Shown: one piece after another, positions 43,896-52,617 of the stretch | Layout: each line of letters starts with the position of its first letter | Position numbering within the stretch: the first letter of the stretch is position 1 | The notes under the pieces: model-generated | The model's input: the letters and a program-made list of their open reading frames with translations, nothing else | Databases searched by the model: none | What the model was told of the DNA's origin: nothing | Position numbers and translations under genes: made by a program | Source of the DNA: JAGXFP01 sp039714535 | GTDB taxonomy: Bacteria > Desulfobacterota > Desulfobulbia > Desulfobulbales > JAGXFP01 | Assembly (NCBI GenBank): GCA_039714535.1 | Contig: JBDLJC010000015.1 | Coordinates: 1-64,000, forward strand | DNA length: 64,000 nt | Direction: 5' to 3'

Positions 43896-43905
43896 TCAAA
43901 AGATA

Positions 43906-44439
43906 ATGCCAGAAATTACGCGCAACAAAGCTATCGAAGCAACTCATATATTAAATGACTTAATTGGGGATTTTGTTGTAGCTGTAGTCACACTCAAAGA
44001 TTATCAAAAACGCTTAGGCGGCAAAGCAGAATGGGCAAATGGTTTAGTTGCCGCAAACAAAATGTGCTTGTCATTTATAGTTTTAGGCTTCGACAAATGG
44101 ATAGAATTTTTTGGTCATTACCATCGTCTGTTTGATGGAGAGTTGCATGCAAATTGCAAAACACTAACAAAAACTTTTCGTAATCGGGGAGTCACAAAAT
44201 TCAGAAATAAGTGTATTGGGCATGTATTGGACAATAAAACTAAGAAGCCTTTATTCCCTTCAGATGTTAATCAAAGTTTACAAAAAATCATCGGCGAAGA
44301 TTTGGGCGCATTTCTTAATTGGGTGCACAATATTGACGGAGATCAATATCCAGAAACAGTAGCAAGTATAGTCGAAGAAGCACGCAATTATTTAGCTGAA
44401 GAATACGACATTCCACACAAGGAAATAATGTCAAAATAA
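43906..44439 (+). CDS. Cassette gene: hypothetical protein of the HEPN/AbiV-like helical type
   Basis: 177 residues, mostly alpha-helical, with RNKCIGHVLDN near residue 105. The R-x4-6-H arrangement and the preceding helix resemble HEPN-like proteins, but the match is weak and I would not assign a function. It is a complete cassette: it begins 17 bases after the cassette junction at 43889, and its stop codon abuts the attC site 3. Confidence 0.6.
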   Translation: MPEITRNKAIEATHILNDLIGDFVVAVVTLKDYQKRLGGKAEWANGLVAANKMCLSFIVLGFDKWIEFFGHYHRLFDGELHANCKTLTKTFRNRGVTKFRNKCIGHVLDNKTKKPLFPSDVNQSLQKIIGEDLGAFLNWVHNIDGDQYPETVASIVEEARNYLAEEYDIPHKEIMSK

Positions 44440-44508
44440 CTTATAACAACTAGGTGGGGTTCGACGTCAAAACCTGCGGTTTTGCGCGTCTCACCCAAAA
44501 CGTTGGTG
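44439..44508 (+). other. attC recombination site 3 (best supported)
   Basis: The left end ACTTATAAC (44439-44447) is complementary to the start of the cassette at 43888 (GTTATAAGT), the defining property of an attC R'' box. Inside are GGTGGG paired with CTCACC and a central CAAAACC-TGC-GGTTTTG stem-loop. The right end is AAAACGTT (G at 44502). The group II intron begins at its right edge. Confidence 0.72.
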
Positions 44509-45206
44509 CGCCAAGCGCAGCTTGGTGCTTCTTATAGGGTGCCTTGCCCAGTATCAAGGTAGGAAGTCCTTATCGGGTAAAGCTTAACCAGCAGCCCGTA
44601 CCGAGTGTTGCGCGACTTGCGGAGTCAGAAGCATGACGAACAACAGTCGTGAAGCGTACACAGGGAACACTGTAGGCCGCAGGGGAGACGTGCCTCCCCT
44701 AAGCAATTCAGCCCCGTTAGTGGAATAAATGCAGTTGGCGACGATTTTAACGTGCCGGAAGCCAGAACGAAGGAATCGTTATGGTGAGATTCTGGAGGGA
44801 CTGTCGGGGTCCGAGAGCGTGGCATGTAGTGAGAGAAGCATCAGGAACTTGGGAGACCCTTCCACCTCCTCTATGCATTGGTAGAGGTAAGGCAGATCAA
44901 CCAAAAGAAGACTGTCTGATGGGTATAACAAAGTGAAGGGAGTCAGATCATTTCATAGTACTCTGAGACGGTAGGGCCGATCACATGGGGAAGGGAATGA
45001 CAGTATTGTGTAATCCTCAAAGGAAACTTGTACCGGACATGAAAGGCTGGAGAAGACAAGCAAACCTCACTGAGGAAGATAACCACGACATCCATAGTAA
45101 TAGGCTGTTGCACGATGTGAGCAATACTGAGGAGCCTTGTGCGGGAAAACCGCACGCAGGGATCTGTGAGAGGGCGGTCGGGCAACTGGCCGTTCTATCT
45201 CGATTA
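44506..45206 (+). ncRNA. Group IIC intron, ORF-poor, inserted at an attC site
   Basis: It begins GTGCGCC and folds at once into a 9-bp hairpin (GCGCCAAGC/GCTTGGTGC). A 34-nt domain V is at 45132-45165: GAGCC…GTGCGGGAAAACCGCAC…GGGATCT with the AGC triad and GAAA-type loop. Domain VI follows (about 45167-45206), with a candidate branch-point A in TTCTATCTC. At ~700 bases it is too short to carry a full reverse transcriptase; an 82-codon frame at 44985-45233 (MGKGMTVLC…) may be an RT remnant. Location directly after an attC hairpin fits the attC-specific class C introns. The 3' boundary is good to a few bases. Confidence 0.75.
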
Positions 45207-45229
45207 CGCCAAAATAAAATTAATACAGT

Positions 45230-45883
45230 ATGAACAAAATTAAATTAATACTCATCATATTGTCTTCAGTCATAACTGGGATTGTGCTCTTTATATCGGG
45301 AATATTAGGCTACTCATATTTCCACTTTAAAGGTTATGAAGATCACAAGAAAATTATTACCTCAACGGCAATTGAGAAAGAAGAAGTCAAAGAAAGCAAT
45401 TTAAGTTCAGTGGAGCGCACGACAGAAAAACCTGACTTGAAAAACCCAAAGGACCTATATACGGATGATAGTGAATTGACTGGCATCATCAAGAAATTAC
45501 CTTATGTAGCTAGGGAGTCCATTTGTAATTGTAGTTACTACAAGCGAGCAGAAAGTGGGGGGCATTACCTTGATGAAATTTTTAATCGTTCATGCGATAA
45601 AATAGAAAATCAGAATGCGATTGCAATGATTGATGATAATGTGGCCGTTTTAAGTTTAGATGAAGTATCTGATGATTTACTTAACTCAACCTGCAATGCT
45701 GGCGATACATATAAAGAGGTTTGGAGGGCTGATTATATAACTATTACTCTTGATCTTGTGGTAGACGGGCCAGGCTACGAGTCTTGCGGACATTATGGGA
45801 AAATGTCAGTAAGACTTGGAACTCGTTCAGGTTCAAGTGCAGAATATCAAGTCTTGGAAATAGCCGGGGGATGTGGATTGTAA
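45230..45883 (+). CDS. Cassette gene: hypothetical membrane-anchored protein
   Basis: 217 residues with one N-terminal hydrophobic segment (about residues 5-31) and an extracytoplasmic domain with six Cys (CNCSYYKRAESG, CDKIEN, STCNAGD, ESCGHYG, GGCGL). The starting ATG is 23 bases beyond the intron 3' end, so intron splicing could affect its expression. No family recognised. It is followed by a degenerate attC-like site. Confidence 0.6.
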   Translation: MNKIKLILIILSSVITGIVLFISGILGYSYFHFKGYEDHKKIITSTAIEKEEVKESNLSSVERTTEKPDLKNPKDLYTDDSELTGIIKKLPYVARESICNCSYYKRAESGGHYLDEIFNRSCDKIENQNAIAMIDDNVAVLSLDEVSDDLLNSTCNAGDTYKEVWRADYITITLDLVVDGPGYESCGHYGKMSVRLGTRSGSSAEYQVLEIAGGCGL

Positions 45884-45900
45884 AAATGATGATCGTATTA

Positions 45901-45955
45901 TCAAGGCGGTCGAGTTCAACGGGGTAATATCCGCGTCTCATCCAAAACGATGCTA
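45901..45955 (+). other. attC-like site 4, degenerate
   Basis: The right half GCGTCTCATCCAAAACGATG nearly repeats the right half of site 3 (GCGTCTCACCCAAAACGTTG), differing at two bases, which suggests both derive from the same attC type. The GTT core is changed to GAT, so recombination is probably impaired. Confidence 0.5.
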
Positions 45956-46063
45956 TCAAAATATGATTGATCTAAAAAACCCTAAACGATAGGTTTTAAA
46001 AATTAATTTGACCATTTTGAGATATCCTGCACCACCATTCCCAAACCTAAATTGTTGGGTCTT

Positions 46064-46492
46064 ATGAAAAAATATCTAGTGCTGATTCTTCTCCCGTTTT
46101 ATCTCACCGGCTGCATGTTTTATCCAAGGATCGACCATAATCAGCAGGCAAAATGTGAATTGGTTACGAAAAAATTAACGATAGACTGTATTGATACTAC
46201 TCCCGTGAATGTCGGATCAGTGGTGAATAACTCTGAGGAACTTGTTGCAATATTAGCAGGACTTGCCGCAATTAGTGCGGCAACAGCTATTGTTTCCGGC
46301 TCGATTGTGATTACCGGTAATGCCATTAATTGGCTCGAACAAGAGGGAACCTGTGATGATGGCGTTATTAAGGAAGCTATCAATGATCTATCTGATTCAT
46401 TACTTTCAATTGGCGGCTGGTTTGTGAAATCCAAGGATGAAATATTGGATTGGATCAACATTAATAAAGATGAAACAAAGTTAAATACCTAG
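46064..46492 (+). CDS. Cassette gene: small lipoprotein
   Basis: 142 residues from ATG 46064. Signal with lipobox YLTGC (Cys ~16), a Cys-containing segment, then a Gly/Ala-rich hydrophobic stretch (VAILAGLAAISAATAIVSGSIVITG) that could span or insert in a membrane. No family recognised. It sits between attC-like sites 4 and 5. Confidence 0.6.
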   Translation: MKKYLVLILLPFYLTGCMFYPRIDHNQQAKCELVTKKLTIDCIDTTPVNVGSVVNNSEELVAILAGLAAISAATAIVSGSIVITGNAINWLEQEGTCDDGVIKEAINDLSDSLLSIGGWFVKSKDEILDWININKDETKLNT

Positions 46493-46510
46493 AGGAAAAC
46501 CAGCAAATTT

Positions 46511-46583
46511 ATCAAACGGAGCGCTGACAAACACGTCGATTGGGGCGCTCGTCGGCTCGTGCCTATTACGATGATGTTATAAT
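46511..46583 (+). other. attC-like site 5
   Basis: ATCAAAC at the left and GTTATAAT at the right frame a palindrome with GAGCGC/GCGCTC pairing. The complement of the two ends is weaker than at site 3. Confidence 0.4.
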
Positions 46584-46613
46584 ATAAAACAGGAAGTTAT
46601 TGGCCTCTAATTT

Positions 46614-47087
46614 ATGGAAATCAACCCTGCCCATATCTCCCCATGCGGGCTGTATTGTGGAGTCTGTGGTGTCTATCAGGCGACACAAGATAGAAACCAG
46701 AAGTTCCTGAAGGTACTTTTAAAAATGTATAAGGCAAGCCTCTCCGGCGCCGATCATCTTACGACGGAAGACTTGCTTTGTGATGGATGCCGGTCTGAGA
46801 GGAGATCATTTTTTTGCAGAACTTGCTCAATAAGGGATTGTTCTAACGAGAAAAAAATCTCAGGCTGTCATGAGTGCAATCGCTTCCCATGTGAACACAT
46901 AAAAAATTTTCTTGTCCCTACCGGCAAGAAAGTAATTTTGCGGTCCATACCCTATCGGCGAAGGAATGGGACACGCAAATGGATAGAAGATGAAGAGGCG
47001 AGGTATCTTTGCCCAGGATGCAATAATAAATTATTTCGCGGGGCAAAGCACTGTGGTGAATGCAGGAAACCAGTCAGTCTTGACTGA
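46614..47087 (+). CDS. Cassette gene: DUF3795-type Cys-rich zinc-binding protein
   Basis: 157 residues with the DUF3795 pattern SPCGLYCGVCGVYQ, DGCRSERRSFFC..C, and GCHECNRFPCEH, plus a C-terminal zinc-ribbon-like CPGCNNKLFRGAKHCGECRKP. Many paired cysteines suggest two or three zinc sites. Function unknown; this family is often found on mobile or variable DNA. Confidence 0.75.
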   Translation: MEINPAHISPCGLYCGVCGVYQATQDRNQKFLKVLLKMYKASLSGADHLTTEDLLCDGCRSERRSFFCRTCSIRDCSNEKKISGCHECNRFPCEHIKNFLVPTGKKVILRSIPYRRRNGTRKWIEDEEARYLCPGCNNKLFRGAKHCGECRKPVSLD

Positions 47088-47108
47088 TTTGTCTAATAAG
47101 GACCAAGG

Positions 47109-47173
47109 CATAACTGCTAAGTCGTCCTTGGTGCCTGTTGCGCGCAGCCGAGCCAAATTTGAAACGTTCTTGC
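47109..47173 (+). other. attC-like site 6
   Basis: CATAAC at the left and GTTCTTGC (47166-47173) at the right frame partial pairing (TTGGTGC with GAGCCAA). The next coding region starts 14 bases beyond. Confidence 0.4.
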
Positions 47174-47187
47174 TATTAAAAAAATAA

Positions 47188-47750
47188 ATGAAAATCGCGC
47201 TTCTAAGACACGGAAAACCTAAATTGCCCAGCAATAAGCGGCTCACGGGGCGTGGGTATAAAAAGTGGTTGGATACATTAACAGGAATGGACTGGCGAGC
47301 CATGCCCAACCGCCCCCGGAACTTTTTGCAAGAATAGAGGACTATAAATCTATTGTTTGCAGCGATCTTCCCCGATCCATCGAATCTGCCGACCTTCTAT
47401 CCCTCAACAAGAATAGGATAATCGATAAATTATTTAGGGAAGCCGAGCTGCCTGCATGGAATCATTCTGGAATTAGATTGCCTCCCGTTTTATGGACAGC
47501 ATTTTTAAGAACACTATGGTTTACGGGCTACTCATCAGGCTGTGCATCAATGGCAGAAACAAAATCCAGGGCCGCACAGGCGGCGCAAGCGCTCAGCGAA
47601 ATGGCTGAAAAGAACCGTTCTGTTATATTTGTCGGGCACGGTTTTCTTAACCGCTACATAGCAAAAGAGTTGTTGGCAGATGGGTGGTGCGGCCCAAGCA
47701 GCCCTTTAAGCGGCTATTGGTCATTAAGTAATTATACCAAGAGGCACTAA
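47188..47750 (+). pseudogene. Frameshifted histidine phosphatase (phosphoglycerate mutase-like) cassette gene
   Basis: From ATG 47188 the frame gives MKIALLRHGKPKLP with the catalytic RHG motif, then goes out of register near 47255-47275. The next frame continues NRNGLASHAQPPPEL, VCSDLPRSIESADLL and the second catalytic His in FVGHGFLNRYIAKEL to a stop at 47750. One base lost would explain it. The two halves together make a normal ~187-residue histidine phosphatase. Real decay or an assembly error cannot be separated here. Confidence 0.78.
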
Positions 47751-47877
47751 GCAAGGGTTAAACAGGCAGTCAGGACTGAGGGCAAGGTCAACCTGGCCGG
47801 GTGAACGCATGGGGGCTGATGGATTTATGGGGCCTTTTACTAAGAATAATTTTTAAGAAAAAACAAAACACATAATA

Positions 47878-48564
47878 ATGGCATTCACGCTATCTGAAGT
47901 CGTCCCTTGGGGGCGTTCATATGATGAATATATTGCAATGTTCTCTCTGTCTTCTAAGGAATTGAGGCGGAAGATTTTAGGTTGTTCCGATGGGCCAGCC
48001 AGTTTTAACAGTATCCTCACCGCCAATGGAGACTCTATCATCTCTGTTGATCCTATTTATGCATTTTCGACAGGGAAAATTAAAAAGAGAATAGACGAGA
48101 CGTATACTGAAGTGCTCGAGCAAACACGAAAAAACAAAAGTGAATTTGTCTGGGGAAATATCTCCTCTGTGGAGGAATTGGGCCGAATTCGCATGTCAGC
48201 CATGGCGGAGTTTTTAAAGGACTTTGACAAGGGCAAATCTGAAGGCAGGTATACAACGGGAAGTCTGCCCAGGCTTATTTTTAAAGACAAAGAGTTTGAT
48301 CTGGCCCTGTGTTCGCATTTTCTGTTCCTCTATAGTGGCCAGCTGTCCGAAAAATTTCATCTTGATTCAATCAAAGAATTATGCCGCGTGGCCTCACAGG
48401 TTAGAATTTTTCCATTATTAGAGCTTGGCGCAAAAAAATCGCGACATGTTGAATCAGTAATTTCAAAATTGAAAAAAGAAAACTATCAAATTCATATCAA
48501 AAAAGTAGCATATGAATTTCAAAAAGGCGGTAATGAAATGATGATCATTGAAGCCAGCCAGTAA
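47878..48564 (+). CDS. Cassette gene: SAM-dependent methyltransferase-like protein
   Basis: 228 residues with a Rossmann-like order: KILGCSDGPASFNSILTANG as motif I, IISVDPIYAF with the acidic residue after strand 2, and FDLALCSHFLFLY as motif IV. This resembles a conserved group of uncharacterised methyltransferases. Substrate unknown. It is AT-rich like the other cassettes. The 127 bases before it show a GCAAG box and small hairpins that may be another decayed attC. Confidence 0.7.
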   Translation: MAFTLSEVVPWGRSYDEYIAMFSLSSKELRRKILGCSDGPASFNSILTANGDSIISVDPIYAFSTGKIKKRIDETYTEVLEQTRKNKSEFVWGNISSVEELGRIRMSAMAEFLKDFDKGKSEGRYTTGSLPRLIFKDKEFDLALCSHFLFLYSGQLSEKFHLDSIKELCRVASQVRIFPLLELGAKKSRHVESVISKLKKENYQIHIKKVAYEFQKGGNEMMIIEASQ

Positions 48565-48567
48565 AAT

Positions 48568-48623
48568 GCTTAAGTACGACGGTCAGGCCTGCGGTCTGTC
48601 TGGTTTCAGCTAAATCGTTGCGC
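48568..48623 (+). other. attC-like site 7, right edge of the array
   Basis: GCTTAAG at the left, GTTGCGC at the right and a central GGCC-TGC-GGTC stem similar to site 3. After this point base composition returns to that of the core chromosome. Confidence 0.45.
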
Positions 48624-48654
48624 AGACTAAAAATGTGTGAAGACAAAGGATTTT

Positions 48655-49962
48655 ATGATTAAACATGTCAGGTGGTTAGCTAAAGAAGTTGAGGAGTGGT
48701 GCGCGGAAGGGATTGTCACCAGGGAGCAAGCCGTAGCCATCAAGGGACGTTACCCTGTTGTGGAGCCGGCCCATGCCTGGGGACGAGTTGTTTTTTTCAG
48801 CCTTGGAGCTATTCTATTCGGGTTGGGAGTTATTCTCCTGTTTGCCTATAACTGGGATGGGTTGCATAAATTCGTTAAACTCGGGATTGTTTTTTCCGCC
48901 CTTCTGGCTGCCCATGGTAGCGGGTTTTGGCTTTGTCGATCGCAGGGCAACAACCGGCCGGTGGGGGAAGGTCTGCATGTTCTGGGAACTGTCTTGTTTG
49001 GTGCAGGTATCTGGCTGGTCGCTCAGATCTATCATATCAACGAGCATTATCCCAACGGCATTTTTTTCTGGTCCCTTGGCGCACTTGCCATGGCCTGGGC
49101 ATTACCTTCCACCCCGCAGGGAGTAGCGGCGTCGTTTTTGCTCGCTTTATGGGGTGGTCTGGAGGTTTTTGGCTTTCGCCAGATGAATCATCTGGCCCCG
49201 ATATTCATCATCGTTGGTCTCTTGCCTTTGGCGTGGCGTCAAAGATCACGGGTTTTCCTGGGGGCGGGGGTTGCCGCCATGCTTGTCACTGTGGCCTTTA
49301 ACTGCGGCAGGCTGGATGACGATCTTCTCATCCCGGTATTCATCTTCCTTGCCAACGGTCTTATCGGTGTCTCAATTCTGGCCGGACGGACATCCTTTCC
49401 CGAAAGTCGCCGAATCCTCTCTTTCTTCGGCAGTCTGATTTATATCATTGTGCTTTACAGTCTTACCTATAAAGGGGTAATCAGGCACATAGATTATAGA
49501 CTTGATACCAGCGCCGCGATTCTTTACATGTCTCTGAGCGGTTTTTTGGCAATATCCAGTTGGATTATGGTGTTTTTTCTCTCGGCAGTGCGCAAGACGG
49601 AAGATATTAGGCAGATTCTGCGGCCTGAGCATTTTGGCCAGATCATTACCATGCTCTTGGTGTTGGGGTTGGGATTTGGGGACTACCGGGGTGGCTGGGG
49701 TTGGGGCGGGGCTACTATGTTTAATCTGCTCTTTCTCTTCCATTCAGTGATGCTGATTATCCACGGCTGTCGGGAGGTGAGCCTCAAACAAACTACCTTC
49801 GGTTGTCTACTGTTTTCGATTCTGGCCATTTCCAGGTATGTGGATCTTTTCGGCAGTTTAATTGCCAGATCAATGGTTTTCTTCATTGTAGGTGGAGGCA
49901 TTTTTGCCACCGGTTTCTTTTACACTCAATCCAAAAAACAGGGACTGGAGGACAAACGATGA
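48655..49962 (+). CDS. DUF2157 multi-span membrane protein
   Basis: About 435 residues from ATG 48655 (AAGGA just ahead; an in-frame GTG at 48637 is possible). An N-terminal soluble segment (WLAKEVEEWCAEGIVTREQA) typical of DUF2157 precedes about ten hydrophobic spans. The C-terminus overlaps the next ORF by four bases (ATGA). This pair, DUF2157 plus GDYXXLXY protein, is a conserved couple of unknown function in many bacteria. Confidence 0.85.
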   Translation: MIKHVRWLAKEVEEWCAEGIVTREQAVAIKGRYPVVEPAHAWGRVVFFSLGAILFGLGVILLFAYNWDGLHKFVKLGIVFSALLAAHGSGFWLCRSQGNNRPVGEGLHVLGTVLFGAGIWLVAQIYHINEHYPNGIFFWSLGALAMAWALPSTPQGVAASFLLALWGGLEVFGFRQMNHLAPIFIIVGLLPLAWRQRSRVFLGAGVAAMLVTVAFNCGRLDDDLLIPVFIFLANGLIGVSILAGRTSFPESRRILSFFGSLIYIIVLYSLTYKGVIRHIDYRLDTSAAILYMSLSGFLAISSWIMVFFLSAVRKTEDIRQILRPEHFGQIITMLLVLGLGFGDYRGGWGWGGATMFNLLFLFHSVMLIIHGCREVSLKQTTFGCLLFSILAISRYVDLFGSLIARSMVFFIVGGGIFATGFFYTQSKKQGLEDKR

Positions 49963-50975
49963 GAAGAAAATTCGTTATCCTTGCCATTGGCCTGCAAGTT
50001 GTGCTCCTGGCCGCAATGGCCCTGGAACGGGAATATATCGTGCGCTACGGAACTGAAGTTTATCTGCGCACCGCGCCTATTGATCCCAGGGATATTTTTC
50101 GTGGTGATTATGTAAGGCTAAACTACGAAATCTCGCAAGTTCCCATGCGTAAGGCCCAAGGTTCTCTCGCCGATAATGAAACTGAAAAGCCAAAAGACAG
50201 CAAGCTTTATAGCGTTGTTGCTCCCGGGGAAGGTGGTGTCTCGGAGCTACAGTACATCACCGACAGCAAACCTGATGACGGTTTGTTTCTCAAGGGCAGG
50301 CTCAGCCATAGATGGCGGCCAAAAGTGACCAGCCACAAGGCCTTGAATGTTAAATACGGGATCGAGGCCTATTTTGTCGAACAGGGCAAAGGTCTTGAGA
50401 TGGAAAAAAAACGCGGCAATCGCACAGGGATTCAAGTTCCCCTTGAGATGAAGATTGCCCTGGGTGGTAACGGCACTGCGGTGATCAAGGGGCATCGTTG
50501 GAGTAAACTGGGCATGGGCTTGAAGGTCTTACGACAAGGTCGGCAAAGAAATCAGAAAGATGGGCCCTTGAGCGGCAAACTTGAGTTAACCCTGCAAAAT
50601 GTTTCTAACGAGGAACTGGCAATTGTCAATCTGCCAGATGCCTGCTCATTTTCTCTGGAACCCGTGAGTCAAACAGATGAAATGCTATCCTTGGCCAATA
50701 ATCCCTGCCAGGATCTAGTTGTTTCTGAGCAACATATAATCGTATTGGCGCCTAAGGGCCGGAAAACCTGGAAGCTCGATTTCTCCGAGCCCAGATGGCA
50801 TGTTAGCCAAAAAGACAAGGTCGTGGAGACTGGCAGCTTACCATGGGGCAACCGCTTCAGGCTGGTCTACCGTCCGCCTTCCCGCAGTGAAGCACGCCAC
50901 CTTGTGCAACCGGATCTTATCTGGCACGGTTATCTTCCTTCCCGTGCCTTTCATGGCCGGGGTCGGGTGGATTGA
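49959..50975 (+). CDS. GDYXXLXY-domain protein
   Basis: 338 residues with an N-terminal membrane anchor (residues 5-23) and the signature FRGDYVRLNYEI, after DPRDIF, that names the family. A Lys-rich middle and a C-terminal beta-rich part follow. The start ATG overlaps the stop of the DUF2157 gene, so they are translationally coupled and probably form a membrane complex. Usual members are ~180 residues; the extra C-terminal half here is not recognised. Confidence 0.83.
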   Translation: MRRKFVILAIGLQVVLLAAMALEREYIVRYGTEVYLRTAPIDPRDIFRGDYVRLNYEISQVPMRKAQGSLADNETEKPKDSKLYSVVAPGEGGVSELQYITDSKPDDGLFLKGRLSHRWRPKVTSHKALNVKYGIEAYFVEQGKGLEMEKKRGNRTGIQVPLEMKIALGGNGTAVIKGHRWSKLGMGLKVLRQGRQRNQKDGPLSGKLELTLQNVSNEELAIVNLPDACSFSLEPVSQTDEMLSLANNPCQDLVVSEQHIIVLAPKGRKTWKLDFSEPRWHVSQKDKVVETGSLPWGNRFRLVYRPPSRSEARHLVQPDLIWHGYLPSRAFHGRGRVD

Positions 50976-51123
50976 ATGAAATAGTTTTTTCTGTTGATTG
51001 GTCTGGCGAATTGGCAAACAGGGCGTCCGGGGAGAAAGTGGGGGAGTTGGTTGCGCTGCACACGCGATAAACTTTAGGAGCGCACTACTCAGATTTAGGT
51101 CGCGAGTTCATCAACCTTGATGG

Positions 51124-51339
51124 TTATATCTGGTCCAGATATGTATTGATTTCTGTTTCGATCTGCGCTTCGACCTCATCTCCTAAAAAATGGACGGAAA
51201 CCACGTCTTTTAGCAGGCAGGTCCCGACGCTGCATTTAATGCAGCCGATTTCGTGTCTGTCGAGGATCTCACCAATCATCGGGTGCTCTTTAAGCACCTC
51301 TATGATTGGTTTTTCGCCGATGTCATTCTTTAGTTTCAT
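51124..51339 (-). CDS. DUF1858-like small Cys-rich protein
   Basis: 71 residues with PIIEVLKEHPMIGEILDRHEIGCIKCSVGTCLLKDVV. The PxxxE..K..HHP…GxxCxxC layout is that of DUF1858 and related hybrid-cluster-associated domains, with the Cys residues possibly carrying a persulfide or metal. It is divergent from the torD-psr operon, with 230 bases between them. Confidence 0.75.
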   Translation of the reverse strand: MKLKNDIGEKPIIEVLKEHPMIGEILDRHEIGCIKCSVGTCLLKDVVSVHFLGDEVEAQIETEINTYLDQI

Positions 51340-51569
51340 CGCCTCTCCTCTTTCGTGCTCCAGTATTCCACAACATTATCAGATAATCTTAAGCTTAGCC
51401 GCAACCGCACCTGCTATTATATTAAGATAGCCTCATTTTTAAACAGTGACTTTCAATTAAAAAAAATGTAAGAATCCGAAATATTGCATTTTGGTTCGAA
51501 ACAACCGGGAGCCGGAGTCGCTGTCTAATTCCGGTGTAACACCATATCCTTTTTTTAGAGTGATTAGCC

Positions 51570-52121
51570 ATGACTACGTCCCAGTCCGTTCAGCTTTATG
51601 AGGTATATAGATTCCTAGCTCAGGCCTTGAGGTATCCGGAGGCTGAATGGTTCAATGATGAGTTTTTGGCCCTTTATGCGTCTTTACTTGATGATTTGGA
51701 TTGGCCGGAGAAGGAGCAATTTGTCTCTGCTTTTTCAGCGCAACAGCTTGAGGATCTCCAGGTTGAATATACCCGGCTTTTTATAACCGGGACCCCCCAT
51801 GTCGTTGCCTCCCCCTATGCGTCCAGCTATATTGACGGCACTATAAATGGGCCAATGGCCGATAGAACCAAGCAGTTTTATCGGGAGCATGGCTTTGAGC
51901 TGGCCAGTAACGATTTCCCCGACCACATTGTCAATGAACTCGACTTTGCCGCTCTGTTAGAAAAAAAGCAGGCCGGTAGTTGCCAAAAATTTCTGACCGA
52001 ATTATTTCACCCCTGGTTTGATCTCTTCAAGCAGGAAGTTCTGCAGGGCACAACCGAGAATTATTATAAGACGACCATCCAACTTATCGATTTTTTTACC
52101 TGCCCCGATGATGACGCTTGA
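51570..52121 (+). CDS. TorD/DmsD-family molybdoenzyme chaperone
   Basis: 183 residues, alpha-helical, with YEVYRFLAQALRYPEAEW near the start and VEYTRLFITGTPHVVASPYASSY, the usual 'YxxLFx..G…sPyeS' core of the family. It would bind the Tat leader of the catalytic subunit encoded downstream and hold it until molybdenum cofactor is inserted. A 496-base gap separates it from that gene. Confidence 0.87.
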   Translation: MTTSQSVQLYEVYRFLAQALRYPEAEWFNDEFLALYASLLDDLDWPEKEQFVSAFSAQQLEDLQVEYTRLFITGTPHVVASPYASSYIDGTINGPMADRTKQFYREHGFELASNDFPDHIVNELDFAALLEKKQAGSCQKFLTELFHPWFDLFKQEVLQGTTENYYKTTIQLIDFFTCPDDDA

Positions 52122-52485
52122 AGTTTTGGTGTCGTGCTTTACAGGTTTTATTGCAATCAAGCCTTCGACCCAGCGCCAAAAGATTAAGCCCTCTCCTTGC
52201 ATTGGCTTGGTTGCTTAGATCAACAACTGAGTTGATTTACGTCTGGCCAAAGCGCCTTGAAATTTTGCCTTGAAGCGGCGGCCAACCTGTCTCTGAAGAA
52301 TTTTCCCATATCCAACCTATGGCAGTTTTTTCTTGTATTCTCCTAAATTTGTGAATTTGGTTTTTCAGACCGCGATGTTTTATCGTTTAGCTAAATACTT
52401 AATGTCTGGGGTTTTTGTGGTTACGGATATGGTTTATCTCGCTACCACATAGTCGTAGGTATCTAATAAGTCATGGTTTTTTAAG

Positions 52486-52515
52486 TTGACATGTGCTGGG
52501 GCGTGTGAGTATACA
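52486..52515 (+). promoter_or_regulatory. Probable sigma-70 promoter of the psrABC-like genes
   Basis: TTGACA (52486-52491) and TATACA (52510-52515) are 18 bases apart, ~100 bases ahead of the oxidoreductase start. It implies that the structural genes can be transcribed apart from torD. The rest of the 52122-52617 gap shows no other feature I can support. Confidence 0.5.
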
Positions 52516-52617
52516 ATTATATACTTAAATGGGATGTTGGTTTATTGGCACTGGCAAGCTTTCTCGGTGGGTCTCCTGTTTTGACCTTTATTTAACAAGT
52601 TTATAGAGGGTTGGTTT

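Noticed and set aside
44625..44825. 66-codon minus-strand frame inside the intron
   Set aside because: It overlaps conserved intron RNA sequence; chance frame.
44985..45233. Functional reverse transcriptase of the group II intron
   Set aside because: 82 codons only; no RT motifs such as YADD are present, and the frame runs through domain V. At most an N-terminal remnant.
52536..52560. Sigma-54-like TGGCAC…GC promoter before the molybdoenzyme gene
   Set aside because: The GG to GC spacing is one base short and the -12 TTGC is lacking.
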